Part shown: in pieces, positions 19,612-29,040 of the stretch
Position numbering within the stretch: the first letter of the stretch is position 1
Layout: every line of letters begins with the position of its first letter
DNA from: Nitrosomonas sp.
GTDB taxonomy: Bacteria > Pseudomonadota > Gammaproteobacteria > Burkholderiales > Nitrosomonadaceae
DNA: 43,767 nucleotides
Direction: 5' to 3'
Assembly: GCA_020852475.1 (NCBI GenBank)
Contig: JADZAR010000144.1
Span: 1-43,767 of the forward strand
Notes under the pieces: generated by a model
Told to the model about the DNA's origin: nothing
Databases searched by the model: none
What the model saw: only the letters and a program-made list of their open reading frames with translations
Translations under genes and position numbers: made by a program

Positions 19612-20913
19612 TCAGGAATGCATAATACGTTGGAATTGATCAAAAAAATCAGGAAAAGTCTTCGACACACAACCCGGATCATTAATACGCACAGGCGCAC
19701 CAAAAGCAGCCAGAGAAAAACACATAGCCATACGATGATCATCATAAGTATCTATTGCAACATGGGTCTTCAAGCCGCGCTCCGGTGGGGTGATCTGCAA
19801 ATAATCGCCGCCTTCTTCCACACATGCCCCTAATTTCCTGAGCTCGTTGGACATCGCCGCGAGACGGTCTGTTTCCTTTAGTCGCCAGCTGGCAATATTC
19901 CTAAGCGTAGTCACGCCTTCGGCAAACAACGCCACCACAGCCAAAGTCATGGCCGCATCCGGAATATGATTACAATCCAGATCAATTGCACGCAATAACC
20001 TGCTCTCTCCACACGCGCCACTCGATTCAATCCAGTCAGACCCCATCTCTATCCGGGCGCCCATTTGCGCCAAAGCATTTGCAAAATACACGTCACCCTG
20101 CGCGCTCTCGCGCCCAACCCCAAGCACACGAACCGGGCCACCGCCAATAGCGCCCGCAGCAAGAAAATACGACGCTGAAGACGCATCTCCTTCTACGACT
20201 ATCTCGCCCGGACTGCGATAGCACTGATGCGCAGGCAAAGTAAACTTATGCCATGCCTCTCGCTTGACAGTCACACCGAAACGTTTCATCTGCTCTAGCG
20301 TCAGCGCCACATAAGGCTGTGAAATCAATTCACCGGAAACTTGAATCACCGATTCTTTTCCGGTAATTGGCAACGCCATCAGCAATCCAGTCAAAAATTG
20401 ACTTGAAACATTTCCCTTTACAGTCAAATGAATGGATTCATGTTGAATGATCGCGGGCTTAATCTCCAACGGCGGATAACCCGGATTACCCATATAACTG
20501 ATATGCGCACCTAATTCACGCAAGGCATCGACCAGATCACCGATAGGTCTCTCGTGCATTCGCGCCACACCGGACATTTGATAATGTCCCTGCATCAACG
20601 CAAGCACTGCAACCAAGGGACGAAAAGCCGTGCCGGCATTACCCAAAAACAATTCGGCATTCTTTACTTTAAACTGCCCTCCGGCGCCAGAAATCAGATA
20701 GTTGTTCACACCCGTCTGTTTAATTTCGACACCCAGAATCTCCAATGCTTTCAGCATATGCGCGGTATCATCTGAAGCAAGCAGATCACGAACATGCGTT
20801 ACACCTTCCGCCAAGGCGGCGAGCAACAGAATACGGTTGGATATACTTTTAGAACCGGGAAGTTGAACAGTGCCGCACGCCGTTTTTACAACCGGCAAAT
20901 CGAGCCATTTCAT
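19612..20913 (-). CDS. aroA: 3-phosphoshikimate 1-carboxyvinyltransferase (EPSP synthase)
   Basis: AroA joins shikimate 3-phosphate and phosphoenolpyruvate in the sixth step of chorismate synthesis. The 433 residues show the N-terminal [20 protein letters not shown], the PEP-binding [32 protein letters not shown] and the C-terminal [10 protein letters not shown]. The length matches E. coli AroA (427). The LGNAGTAxRP pattern is that of class I, glyphosate-sensitive enzymes. A GAGG four bases before the ATG supports the start at 20913. It is the first gene of the aroA-cmk-rpsA-ihfB series. Confidence 0.97.
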   Translation of the reverse strand: MKWLDLPVVKTACGTVQLPGSKSISNRILLLAALAEGVTHVRDLLASDDTAHMLKALEILGVEIKQTGVNNYLISGAGGQFKVKNAELFLGNAGTAFRPLVAVLALMQGHYQMSGVARMHERPIGDLVDALRELGAHISYMGNPGYPPLEIKPAIIQHESIHLTVKGNVSSQFLTGLLMALPITGKESVIQVSGELISQPYVALTLEQMKRFGVTVKREAWHKFTLPAHQCYRSPGEIVVEGDASSASYFLAAGAIGGGPVRVLGVGRESAQGDVYFANALAQMGARIEMGSDWIESSGACGESRLLRAIDLDCNHIPDAAMTLAVVALFAEGVTTLRNIASWRLKETDRLAAMSNELRKLGACVEEGGDYLQITPPERGLKTHVAIDTYDDHRMAMCFSLAAFGAPVRINDPGCVSKTFPDFFDQFQRIMHS

Positions 20914-21306
20914 GCTACCTCATCTTTCCAAAAGGATGGATAATAACGCAAATGAACAACAAGCTACAAAATATTGTTGACACGAAAAATTACACACTGA
21001 CAACATAAAAAAATATGGCATAAGTGCAAAAAAACTTCCTTCAGACTGACATCAGATCACTGCTTGCGGAATTATTTACTGGAAATTCGGAAAAAAGCGA
21101 CCAACTTTGATTGCAAATAAGATTATCCGAATGAATAATTCATTGCACGAATCCTTCTGCTATTATAAATTTCCCTGTATTCACAGTTGTGATAATTTCG
21201 GCGCATGACGTCCGGATACCCTGAAAAAGCTATCTTGCGCATGCACGAATAACAGAAGAAAAACAATAATGCCCCAATATCATTACACTTTTAAAGAGGA
21301 TTAGAC
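20914..21306. other. Divergent non-coding region between aroA and the small membrane protein
   Basis: About 390 bp of AT-rich DNA without a plausible gene. It must hold the promoters for aroA (minus) and for the gene at 21307 (plus). A TTGACA occurs on the plus strand near 20973 and a TATAAA near 21163, but they do not form a well-spaced pair. No terminator or palindrome stood out. Confidence 0.5.
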
Positions 21307-21561
21307 ATGTTTTACATGGAAGACGCAGAAATTGCCTTAATGTTTTCTCTACTGGCCATCCCCGTTGCCATCTGGCTACAACTATGGGTCAGAAACCGTC
21401 GACAAAACCGTAGAAATCAGCTTGGCGAGGAGGAATTTGAAACTACCGGACGCGCTTTCTTCTCCATCATTGTTGAAGGCACCGCCATTATCGGTGGTCT
21501 GATCATGATTATCGTGGCGTCAGGCGGCGTAATTAAATACGTCATCAATTTCTATACCTAG
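21307..21561 (+). CDS. Small membrane protein of unknown function
   Basis: I do not recognise this 84-residue protein. It has two hydrophobic segments, residues about 9-28 (IALMFSLLAIPVAIWLQLWV) and about 50-80 (including IVEGTAIIGGLIMIIVASGG), joined by a strongly basic then acidic loop (RNRRQNRRNQLGEEEFETTG). An inner-membrane hairpin with the basic loop in the cytoplasm is likely. An AGAGGA about eight bases before the ATG supports the start; Met4 is an alternative. It has its own strong terminator and stands alone between divergent aroA and convergent topB. It therefore looks like an independent single-gene transcript. Confidence 0.75.
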   Translation: MFYMEDAEIALMFSLLAIPVAIWLQLWVRNRRQNRRNQLGEEEFETTGRAFFSIIVEGTAIIGGLIMIIVASGGVIKYVINFYT

Positions 21562-21578
21562 AAACTTTTATTTTTCAT

Positions 21579-21629
21579 AAACAGAGGCCCGACGACCGGC
21601 TCCAAGCACATCAACCGGGCCTCTGTTTT
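21579..21629. terminator. Strong rho-independent terminator between the small membrane protein and topB
   Basis: AAACAGAGGCCCG (21579-21591) and CGGGCCTCTGTTT (21616-21628) form a perfect 13-pair stem with a 24-base loop. T residues follow on the plus strand. On the minus strand the outer A-T pairs supply a T-run too, so it can serve both convergent genes. Confidence 0.85.
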
Positions 21630-21697
21630 ATTATTTCTCATACGGATACATAACTCACCGCAACATCAGAATCGCTCATTCACTCACTCAGTCTTTT

Positions 21698-24235
21698 CTA
21701 TTTTGTCACTTCTTCCGTTTTTTCCCCGGTTGATTTTGCTCTGGTCCGCCTGATCTTCGTCGCAGATCCTGCACTCACATCAGTCTCTTTTTTGGTTTTT
21801 TTCTGCTCAAACTCGAATCCAATTTTACCCTCCGCATTTCTGATCAGATAAGCTGAAAAAGGCCTGCCCTTTTTAGAAATAAACTTATTGAGCAAATCTG
21901 TTCTTCCTTTTTCAAGCAACTTTACCACCTGATCCGGTTCAATCGGGCGTTCAAGAATAATCTTACTCATCTTAAAACTACAGGTACGCGCACTTCCTAT
22001 CGCCTTTTCACAGACGTAGAACATCCCATGTTCATAAACGGCATGCTGACACAGTGGACATTTTCCCAATGCGGTTTGGTCGGAGAAATCAACCGAAGAC
22101 TGTTCTTCCTCATCATTGCCAAAGTCGAATTTGGTTTCAAAATCATCCGTAAGCTTGATATTCGCATTAAATAGCCGCCCCATTTTGCTGCGAAAACCTT
22201 GAAGCGGACCGACTTCACGTTGCTTGATCAATGTTTCCATTTCATCAATTTCGAATTGACGCCCAGCCAGAATTTTCCAGACGGAAAAATCGCACTGTTC
22301 GCAGCGAAATTTTTTATACGTTTCACGCACTACGCCGCCACACTTGGGACAAGGCGTTTCGAGTGTAGCAAAATCCCCCTCAATTGTTTCACCCTGATGG
22401 CTTTTTGCTTGCGCAACGATATGTCGGGTCATTTCGGCAATTTTTTCCATGAAAGCGTCGCGCTTGAGCTCACCCTTTTCGATTTGCCTAAGCTGAAATT
22501 CCCAGTTTCCTGTCAATTCGGGGGAAATCAATTCCGGAATCCGGAGACCGCGTAATAAAGTAATGAGCGAAAAAGCCTTAGCGGTTGGATGCAGCTCACG
22601 ACCTATTCTCAATAAATAATTTTCTGTAACCAAGCCTTCAATAATAGCCGCACGCGTTGCCGGGGTGCCCAGTCCTTTGGCACTCATCGCTGCACGCAAC
22701 TCCTCATCCTCCACGAGCTTCCCAGCACTTTCCATTGCCGAAAGCAGTGTTGCTTCATTGAATCGCGCGGGTGGACGGGTCTGATTGGATATAATTTTAA
22801 CTTCGGTCGTTTCTACGGGCTTACCTGGTTGGACCGCGACTAATGACGCATCATCTTCTGCCTTACCTTGAAGTGACTTACCATAAACAGCTTGCCACCC
22901 CGGATTAATCATAACCTTACCTTCTGTTTTAAAGGGTTCATTTTCAACGCGAGTGATACGCGTCGTTATCAGAAATTCGGCTGCAGGGTAGAAGATAGCC
23001 AGAAATCGTTTAACCACAAGATCATAGAGCTTAGCCTCAGCTTCATTCAGTTTCTTTGGACTCAACATCGTAGGAATAATGGCGAAGTGATCCGAAATCT
23101 TGGCGTTATTAAAAATACGTTTATTCGGCTTCACCCAGTCTGACGCCAGGATTCTGCGCGCAAACTCCGCGTATTCAGTACCCTCAAATCCCGCCAAAGT
23201 ATCTTTGACCGTTAACAGATAATCTTCCGGCAAGGCACGTGAATCCGTTCGCGGATAAGTCAGTACTTTATGTTTTTCATACAAAGCCTGCGCCAACGCA
23301 AGCGTCGTTTTGGCTGTAAATCCAAAACGGCTGTTGGCGTCACGTTGCAGGCCAGTCAAATCATAGAGTAGAGGACAAGTCTCTTTGGAAGGTTTACTAT
23401 CGTCAGTGACAATACCCGGCTTACCTTTACACTGCATCCGTATTGATTCCGCCTTCTCACGATTCCAGAATCGATCGGCTTTTAATTCACTGTCGGCCTT
23501 GTCCTTCTTAAATTGTTCGTCAAACCACTTGCCGTAGTAGACGCCGCTTTCAGTAACAAACTCGCCCTCCACCTCCCAATAGTCCTTGGGTTTGAATTTT
23601 TTGATCTTTTCTTCTCTCTCGATCAGAATTGCCAGCGTCGGTGTCTGAACACGTCCTACCGTTGTTTTATGAAAACCGCCTTCCAGGGAATTAAAGGCTG
23701 TCATTGCGCGTGTACCATTAATTCCAACCAGCCAATCCGATTCGGAACGACTTACTGCAGCTTCGGCCAGTGAATGCACCTCTGAATTGTCCAGCAATTT
23801 CTCAAATCCTTCCCGGATCGCATCGGGCGTCATGGATTGCAGCCATAAGCGCTTAATGGGCTTGTTGTTGTGAACATGACGCATAATGTAATAAAAAATC
23901 AACTCGCCCTCACGTCCGGCGTCACACGCATTAATAATGACTTCAACATCCTTGCGCTTTATAAGTTTGGTTAGCAGTTTTAGTCGGGACGCTGTTTTTT
24001 CAATAGGATTCAAATCGAAATGAGGCGGAATAACCGGCAGGTTGGCAAAACTCCACTTGCCGCGTTTAACCTCGTATTCTTCCGGCACGACAAGCTCCAG
24101 AAGATGACCCACAGCAGACGAAATAATATAGTCCTCATTTTCAAAATAATCCGTATGCTTGACGAATCCGCCCAGCACGCGTGCAATGTCAGCAGCTACG
24201 GATGGCTTTTCAGCGATAACCAACGTTTTACTCAT
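21698..24235 (-). CDS. topB: DNA topoisomerase III-type (type IA) enzyme
   Basis: Type IA topoisomerases cut one DNA strand through a tyrosine and pass another strand, relaxing or decatenating DNA. The TOPRIM domain is at the N-terminus (TLVIAEKPSVAADIARVLGG, then NACDAGREGELIFYYI). The catalytic Tyr327 lies in LTYPRTDSR. The C-terminal part has two zinc-binding clusters (CPKCGG...CEQC and CPLC...C). At 845 residues it is about 190 longer than E. coli TopB (653), mainly at the C-terminus. The ATG at 24235 is chosen because GAGG lies six bases before it; a GTG at 24247 would add four residues. It is the last gene of the dprA-smg-topB series. Confidence 0.92.
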   Translation of the reverse strand: MSKTLVIAEKPSVAADIARVLGGFVKHTDYFENEDYIISSAVGHLLELVVPEEYEVKRGKWSFANLPVIPPHFDLNPIEKTASRLKLLTKLIKRKDVEVIINACDAGREGELIFYYIMRHVHNNKPIKRLWLQSMTPDAIREGFEKLLDNSEVHSLAEAAVSRSESDWLVGINGTRAMTAFNSLEGGFHKTTVGRVQTPTLAILIEREEKIKKFKPKDYWEVEGEFVTESGVYYGKWFDEQFKKDKADSELKADRFWNREKAESIRMQCKGKPGIVTDDSKPSKETCPLLYDLTGLQRDANSRFGFTAKTTLALAQALYEKHKVLTYPRTDSRALPEDYLLTVKDTLAGFEGTEYAEFARRILASDWVKPNKRIFNNAKISDHFAIIPTMLSPKKLNEAEAKLYDLVVKRFLAIFYPAAEFLITTRITRVENEPFKTEGKVMINPGWQAVYGKSLQGKAEDDASLVAVQPGKPVETTEVKIISNQTRPPARFNEATLLSAMESAGKLVEDEELRAAMSAKGLGTPATRAAIIEGLVTENYLLRIGRELHPTAKAFSLITLLRGLRIPELISPELTGNWEFQLRQIEKGELKRDAFMEKIAEMTRHIVAQAKSHQGETIEGDFATLETPCPKCGGVVRETYKKFRCEQCDFSVWKILAGRQFEIDEMETLIKQREVGPLQGFRSKMGRLFNANIKLTDDFETKFDFGNDEEEQSSVDFSDQTALGKCPLCQHAVYEHGMFYVCEKAIGSARTCSFKMSKIILERPIEPDQVVKLLEKGRTDLLNKFISKKGRPFSAYLIRNAEGKIGFEFEQKKTKKETDVSAGSATKIRRTRAKSTGEKTEEVTK

Positions 24236-24384
24236 AGTCATCCTCACAAAAACGAGTCATGGTCAGTTTTTTTAGCCAACAAGGCATCTGCGCACTTTTT
24301 TGGAAAAATAAGTGCGTACATTGAAATATCAAATACATTTAATACCTGGGAAGTTGCTACTGCATTGATTGATTGGAGAAGAAA

Positions 24385-24843
24385 TTAATGCCAGTGATGC
24401 GCATCACTGACAATCAGCAGCTTCTCCAAGACGGCATCATCCGACAACTGATTATGCATCCAAAGCTCAGTTAGAACGACAAGCTTGATTTTCTCCAGAC
24501 TTGAAGAACCTTCGTCCAATCTGATTACACGGTCTATCAGCAACTCGCGTTGTAATGGATTGATAATTTTGGACTGTTCCAGGAAAATAATAAAACCTCG
24601 ACCTTCTGTGTCGATTTTTTCCATTTCAATTGAACTGAAGCAGCGGATGGACCTGCTTTCAGCGAGTGAATCCGGATAGCTGTCATTATCCTGCTGCGCC
24701 AATTCCGACAACCAGTCCAATGTTTGATGGATATCTTCATCGTTAAATCCCGCCATGGCCAATTTACGAGTCAGTGTCGCAGAATCAGGATAGCTTCCCG
24801 AATCAAAATAATTCTCAAACAAGTAATAAAGTATTTCGAACAT
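24385..24843 (-). CDS. smg: Smg family protein (DUF494)
   Basis: Smg proteins are conserved in beta- and gammaproteobacteria next to dprA and a topoisomerase gene; their molecular role is unknown. The 152-residue protein starts with the characteristic MFEILYYLFENYFD at 24843. The reading frame is open further upstream to 24942, but those residues are not part of the family. The conserved core includes GFNDEDIHQTLDWL and the C-terminal LTELWMHNQ. No clear ribosome-binding site precedes the ATG. It lies about 150 bp after dprA on the same strand. Confidence 0.88.
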   Translation of the reverse strand: MFEILYYLFENYFDSGSYPDSATLTRKLAMAGFNDEDIHQTLDWLSELAQQDNDSYPDSLAESRSIRCFSSIEMEKIDTEGRGFIIFLEQSKIINPLQRELLIDRVIRLDEGSSSLEKIKLVVLTELWMHNQLSDDAVLEKLLIVSDAHHWH

Positions 24844-24993
24844 CGTCGTGTTTAATCGCTGTAATATATGCTTGTTTCGTCTTCCGAGTGAAAATTTCAC
24901 ATCTATCTGTAACAAATTCACCGGTATTAATCTAGAACACACATCAATATAATATTTTTTCTAATTCTTTTTTCCGATTGCTGATTATTGCAT

Positions 24994-26148
24994 TTATCGC
25001 ACATTCCTTTGATAGCAATTGCCTGGAAGACAAGAAACATAACCGTTAAGTTCAAGTGTCAATAGCATGGCGGATACCGACTCAACCGTCAAGCCACTTC
25101 GCACACACAAAGTATCGATATCAATCACATCATGCCCCAGGCATTCCAGCAACCGTTCACCTTCGTCAGGCGGAAAAACCGCAGAGCATTGCTGAATCTG
25201 GGCTTGCACTGTCTTTCCAGTAGCGTTTTCTCTCACATCGTTTTTCTTCTGGCGCCGATGACTGGCAGGGTAATTTAACTCATCGAGAATGTCCTGAATG
25301 TTCTCAACCAGTTTAGCACCTTCCTTGATTAATAAATGGCAGCCTTTTGACAACGGCGAATGAATGGAGCCAGGTATCGCCATAACTTCACGCCCTTGCT
25401 CCAGCGCTTGTTTTGCCGTTATCAATGAGCCACTACGCAAGGCGGCTTCAACCACCAGACAACCCTGACTCATGCCACTGATGATGCGGTTTCTTCTGGG
25501 AAAATTTCTGCCGATAGCAGGTGTTCCCAGTGGTAATTCAGAAATAAGCGCGCCGTTCTTTGCGAGTTTGTGCGCAAGCTGATGGTTTTTTGCAGGATAG
25601 ACAATATCCAAACCGGTCCCAACTACCGCCATACTCGCAGCGGAGCCGCGCAAACCACCGGTATGAGCGGCCGCATCTATGCCAAGCGCCATGCCGCTGA
25701 TGACACAAAAACCCGCATTACTCGCCGATTCAGCAAATGCTTCGGCATTGGATAATCCTTGCGGCGTGGCATTTCGACTACCGACGATCGCCAAAGCCGG
25801 CTTAGTCAGCAAATCGCGATTTCCTTTGAAATACAATAAAGGCGGCGGATCCTGAATATTCAGCAATTGCGCAGGATAATCAGGCTCTGCCAACGTAACG
25901 ATGGAATTTGCCGGGTCTTTCAGCCAACTCAAAGTAGCACTGATTCGCGCGGGCTCAGCGCCACGCTTGATGTGCTTGCCTATGGACTTTCTGACAATCC
26001 GCTCAAGCGCCATCTCAGACGCCGATAAAATCGCCGCTGGACTGCCAAATGCAACCAGTAGCCGACGAATGGATTCGTCTCCAACACCTTTAATCAGACA
26101 AAGCTCCAGCCAGGATTCGATATTTGTATCATCAATCGCATGATTCAT
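24994..26148 (-). CDS. dprA: DNA-processing protein DprA
   Basis: DprA binds single-stranded DNA and loads RecA during natural transformation; it is also present in many bacteria not known to be competent. The 384 residues have an N-terminal helix-hairpin-helix region, a Rossmann core (about 80-290) with PALAIVGSRNATPQG, VISGMALGIDAAAHTGGL and NFPRRNRIISGMSQGCLVVE, and a C-terminal winged helix (about 315-380). It is complete. The gene order LysM-dprA-smg-topB is conserved in betaproteobacteria. Confidence 0.96.
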   Translation of the reverse strand: MNHAIDDTNIESWLELCLIKGVGDESIRRLLVAFGSPAAILSASEMALERIVRKSIGKHIKRGAEPARISATLSWLKDPANSIVTLAEPDYPAQLLNIQDPPPLLYFKGNRDLLTKPALAIVGSRNATPQGLSNAEAFAESASNAGFCVISGMALGIDAAAHTGGLRGSAASMAVVGTGLDIVYPAKNHQLAHKLAKNGALISELPLGTPAIGRNFPRRNRIISGMSQGCLVVEAALRSGSLITAKQALEQGREVMAIPGSIHSPLSKGCHLLIKEGAKLVENIQDILDELNYPASHRRQKKNDVRENATGKTVQAQIQQCSAVFPPDEGERLLECLGHDVIDIDTLCVRSGLTVESVSAMLLTLELNGYVSCLPGNCYQRNVR

Positions 26149-26353
26149 AGATCACTCTAGCTGCACTTGATCAAAAATGCCAGGATAAAAGCGGATTTTT
26201 TCAATGACTGTCTAACTACGAACACTATTGTTTTTCTGGATACGGCAAGAATAAATCAGTTGACACACATTATATTTTTTACGCCGTTGGGCATTAATAT
26301 CTTATTCAGTTTTATTACAGCCTGTGTTCTTCAGTGATATTTTTCAACAGACT

Positions 26354-27391
26354 CTAAGGATTCTTGACTGCATCCTGAATCAGGATAGAGCCTTTGCTTT
26401 GTACTACCAGCGCATAAGATACCTTATCAAATACACGGAACACAAACACCAGTCCTGAACGTTCCTCCGGTAATACTATCATTTTCCCATCCGGCATTCG
26501 AGTCTGGCTCCTGCGGTGAATGGCAAGCACATTCCCCATTTCCAGTCCGTCCCGCGCGCCCTTGTTCAAGGTTATGATAGACCCTTTGGCAATCTCGGTT
26601 ACGCCACCGTAAACAGACAGGATACGGCCGCTGATCGGTACAATCGGGGCATGCGGCGCATAATTGTTGAAGATAAAACCAGGCGCAGGAACCAGTCGAT
26701 CGCCTTTCAAAATCTCCTGCGTCGAATGCGTAATCACCGCAGTACTGATTTCACCAAAAGCAGCAATACTTGCGTTACCCAGATATTCCGCTTCATAACC
26801 GATAACCTGATTATTCATATCAGGATCCTTCAATGCTTTTCCCGGCCTGAAAATCTGCCATGCCTTACCCAGTTCGTGAGGAATATTACTCACATAGACT
26901 GTGTTCCCGGTACTCATAACGACCCGGTTGTCGCTTGTCCCCAATAAGATGGGCGCTCGCAACAGTCCGTCCTTTTCAATCACCAACGGCTGGGTCAGGA
27001 ACGGTTCAATGACCGAGGCCGTTATACTGGGGATGGCGGCTGAATCAACCGACTCAATTCTGACACTGGGTGACAATTTGATGGTACGTCTTTCTTCGTC
27101 GCCTTTAATCAGATGCAATCGATTACCCTTTAACGTTTTTTCCAAAACAATCACATCACCCGGGTATATCCGGTGCGGATTTTTCAGTTGATCGCGGTTA
27201 AGTCCCCAAACTTCAGACCATCGCCAAGGATCGTGTAGAAATCGGGCAGCGATCCCCCATAATGTGTCACCTTCGACAACGATATGGCGTACTGGCGCAT
27301 CCGCCCTCAGCAGATTGTCGTCTACGGCGTAAACAGGCCGAATGGAAAGCAGGCTTAGACAGATGATTATCGATATAATAGGCTTACGCAT
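26354..27391 (-). CDS. Exported LysM-domain protein
   Basis: This 345-residue protein probably acts at the peptidoglycan. A signal peptide spans residues 1-22 (RKPIISIIICLSLLSIRPVYA). One LysM domain follows (about 35-85), seen in HIVVEGDTLWGIAARFL and NPHRIYPGDVIVLEK. The remaining 260 residues have no motif I can name. The start at 27391 is chosen for its GAGG six bases upstream and the directly following signal peptide; an ATG at 27409 is less likely. It is divergent from def and upstream of dprA, an arrangement that recurs in proteobacteria. The 205 bp before dprA hold no gene. Confidence 0.88.
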   Translation of the reverse strand: MRKPIISIIICLSLLSIRPVYAVDDNLLRADAPVRHIVVEGDTLWGIAARFLHDPWRWSEVWGLNRDQLKNPHRIYPGDVIVLEKTLKGNRLHLIKGDEERRTIKLSPSVRIESVDSAAIPSITASVIEPFLTQPLVIEKDGLLRAPILLGTSDNRVVMSTGNTVYVSNIPHELGKAWQIFRPGKALKDPDMNNQVIGYEAEYLGNASIAAFGEISTAVITHSTQEILKGDRLVPAPGFIFNNYAPHAPIVPISGRILSVYGGVTEIAKGSIITLNKGARDGLEMGNVLAIHRRSQTRMPDGKMIVLPEERSGLVFVFRVFDKVSYALVVQSKGSILIQDAVKNP

Positions 27392-27432
27392 GTGTAACCT
27401 CGGATACAAAAAATATTTCAGTGTGCACAGAA

Positions 27433-27461
27433 TTGCTTGCCAATAATACGATCTATATAAA
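27433..27461 (+). promoter_or_regulatory. Candidate promoter of def
   Basis: TTGCTT (27433-27438) is followed after 17 bp by TATAAA (27456-27461), about 30 bp before the def ATG. The spacing is ideal for sigma-70. Predicted by eye. Confidence 0.4.
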
Positions 27462-27492
27462 ATATCCGTTTATTAAATTAAATCCTTTTTTT

Positions 27493-27996
27493 ATGGCTAT
27501 TCTTAAAATCTTACAATATCCGGACGAAAGACTGCACACCGTGGCAGCACCGGTCACTGCGGTAACTGACGGAACGCGCGCATTGGTTCAAAATATGGCG
27601 GAAACCATGTACGCCGCCCCCGGCATCGGCCTTGCTGCAACACAGGTGGATGTGCATGAACGTATTATTGTTATCGATATTTCTGAAACGCGCGATCAGC
27701 TGCATGTCTTTATCAACCCCGAGATTATCGCGCGTAACGGCGATCTTGAATACGAAGAAGGTTGCCTGTCCGTACCGGGTATCTATGGCAAAGTAAGACG
27801 CGCTGAATCGGTTACTGTCAGCGCATTGAATACCGAAGGCAGACTTTTTACGCTGGAAGCATCAGGACTGATGGCCATATGCATCCAGCATGAAATGGAT
27901 CATCTCGAAGGCAAGGTTTTTGTCGAATACTGGTCAGCCTTCAAGCAATCGCGTGTTTTGTCAAAATTAAAAAAGAAACAGCGCAGCACAATGTAG
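27493..27996 (+). CDS. def: Peptide deformylase
   Basis: Def removes the formyl group from the N-terminal methionine of new proteins using a bound Fe2+. All three signature motifs are present in the 167 residues: GIGLAATQV, EEGCLSVPG with the metal-binding Cys, and QHEMDHLEG with two metal-binding His and the catalytic Glu. The ATG at 27493 gives the normal AILKILQYPDERL beginning. The frame is open upstream to 27421 without a family match. No ribosome-binding site is visible, only a run of T. def-fmt-rsmB is a conserved series, and fmt supplies the formyl group that Def removes. Confidence 0.97.
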   Translation: MAILKILQYPDERLHTVAAPVTAVTDGTRALVQNMAETMYAAPGIGLAATQVDVHERIIVIDISETRDQLHVFINPEIIARNGDLEYEEGCLSVPGIYGKVRRAESVTVSALNTEGRLFTLEASGLMAICIQHEMDHLEGKVFVEYWSAFKQSRVLSKLKKKQRSTM

Positions 27997-28083
27997 ATCA
28001 TCCTATCAAAAGAATCGCCGCTGATACGGTATAACGCGTACCGCCTCACCCGCAGCGCTATCGAACAAGAAACAAACAGCTTA

Positions 28084-29040
28084 ATGAAAATAATATTCGC
28101 AGGAACGCCTGTTTTTGCAGCAACAGCATTGGATGCATTAATCCAGCAACGCCATGATATCGTTCTAGTGCTTACCCAGCCTGATCGTCCGGCAGGCAGA
28201 GGAATGAAAGTAACAGCCAGTGCGGTCAAACTCTCAGCCCAGACGCATGGCCTGAAACTGCAACAGCCGCAGTCGCTGAAAGATAACGTGATACACGAGC
28301 AGCTGCGTGAAACGAATGCCGATTTAATGATTGTCGCCGCCTATGGCCTGATTCTGCCTGAAAGCATCTTAACACTGCCGCGGTTGGGTTGCCTGAACAT
28401 ACACGCCTCATTATTGCCGCGCTGGCGCGGCGCGGCGCCGATTCAACGAGCCATTCTGGCCGGTGATCGCGAAACCGGCATCACCATCATGCAGATGGAT
28501 GCCGGGCTCGATACGGGGCCCATGCTACTAAAAGAATCAATCGCCATTGCACACAACGATACTGCACAGACGCTGCATGACAAACTCTGTCAGCTGGGCG
28601 CACACACCATAATCAAAGCGATGACACTGATGCAACAGAACCGGTTGACACCCACTGTCCAGGACGAAACATTGGCCTGCTATGCCGGCAAAATCAGCAA
28701 AAATGAAGCGCTGATTGACTGGAACCAAACCGCCGCACAAATTGACCGGGCAATTCGTGCTTATAACCCGGCGCCAGGCGCCTACACAACTTTTCGAGGA
28801 CATGCCATCAAAATCTGGCAGGCCAGCGTCATAGCGCAAGATGCAGACCGTCCGGGAGAAATCATGGCCATTGAGCGCGAAGGCATCATCGTCGCCTGCG
28901 GCACAAAATCGATACGGCTTGAAATAATACAAAAATCCGGCGGCAAGCGATTATCCGCAGCAGAATTCCTGGCAGGATTCAAATTGCATGCGGGAGACTT
29001 TTTTGACACGAACGGTGCTGCTGTTAACAACCATGATTAA
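28084..29040 (+). CDS. fmt: Methionyl-tRNA formyltransferase
   Basis: Fmt formylates initiator Met-tRNA with 10-formyl-tetrahydrofolate. The 318 residues show MKIIFAGTPVFAATALDAL at the start, the catalytic signature SLLPRWRGAAPIQRAI, and DAGLDTGPML. The C-terminal OB-like domain (about 210-310) is complete. The length is that of E. coli Fmt (315). It starts 87 bp after def and overlaps rsmB by eight bases (ATGATTAA), so translation of the two is probably coupled. Confidence 0.97.
   Translation: MKIIFAGTPVFAATALDALIQQRHDIVLVLTQPDRPAGRGMKVTASAVKLSAQTHGLKLQQPQSLKDNVIHEQLRETNADLMIVAAYGLILPESILTLPRLGCLNIHASLLPRWRGAAPIQRAILAGDRETGITIMQMDAGLDTGPMLLKESIAIAHNDTAQTLHDKLCQLGAHTIIKAMTLMQQNRLTPTVQDETLACYAGKISKNEALIDWNQTAAQIDRAIRAYNPAPGAYTTFRGHAIKIWQASVIAQDADRPGEIMAIEREGIIVACGTKSIRLEIIQKSGGKRLSAAEFLAGFKLHAGDFFDTNGAAVNNHD

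Noticed and set aside
24844-24942. N-terminal extension of Smg
   Set aside because: The family begins at MFEILYYL; the upstream codons are unmatched and have no ribosome-binding site.
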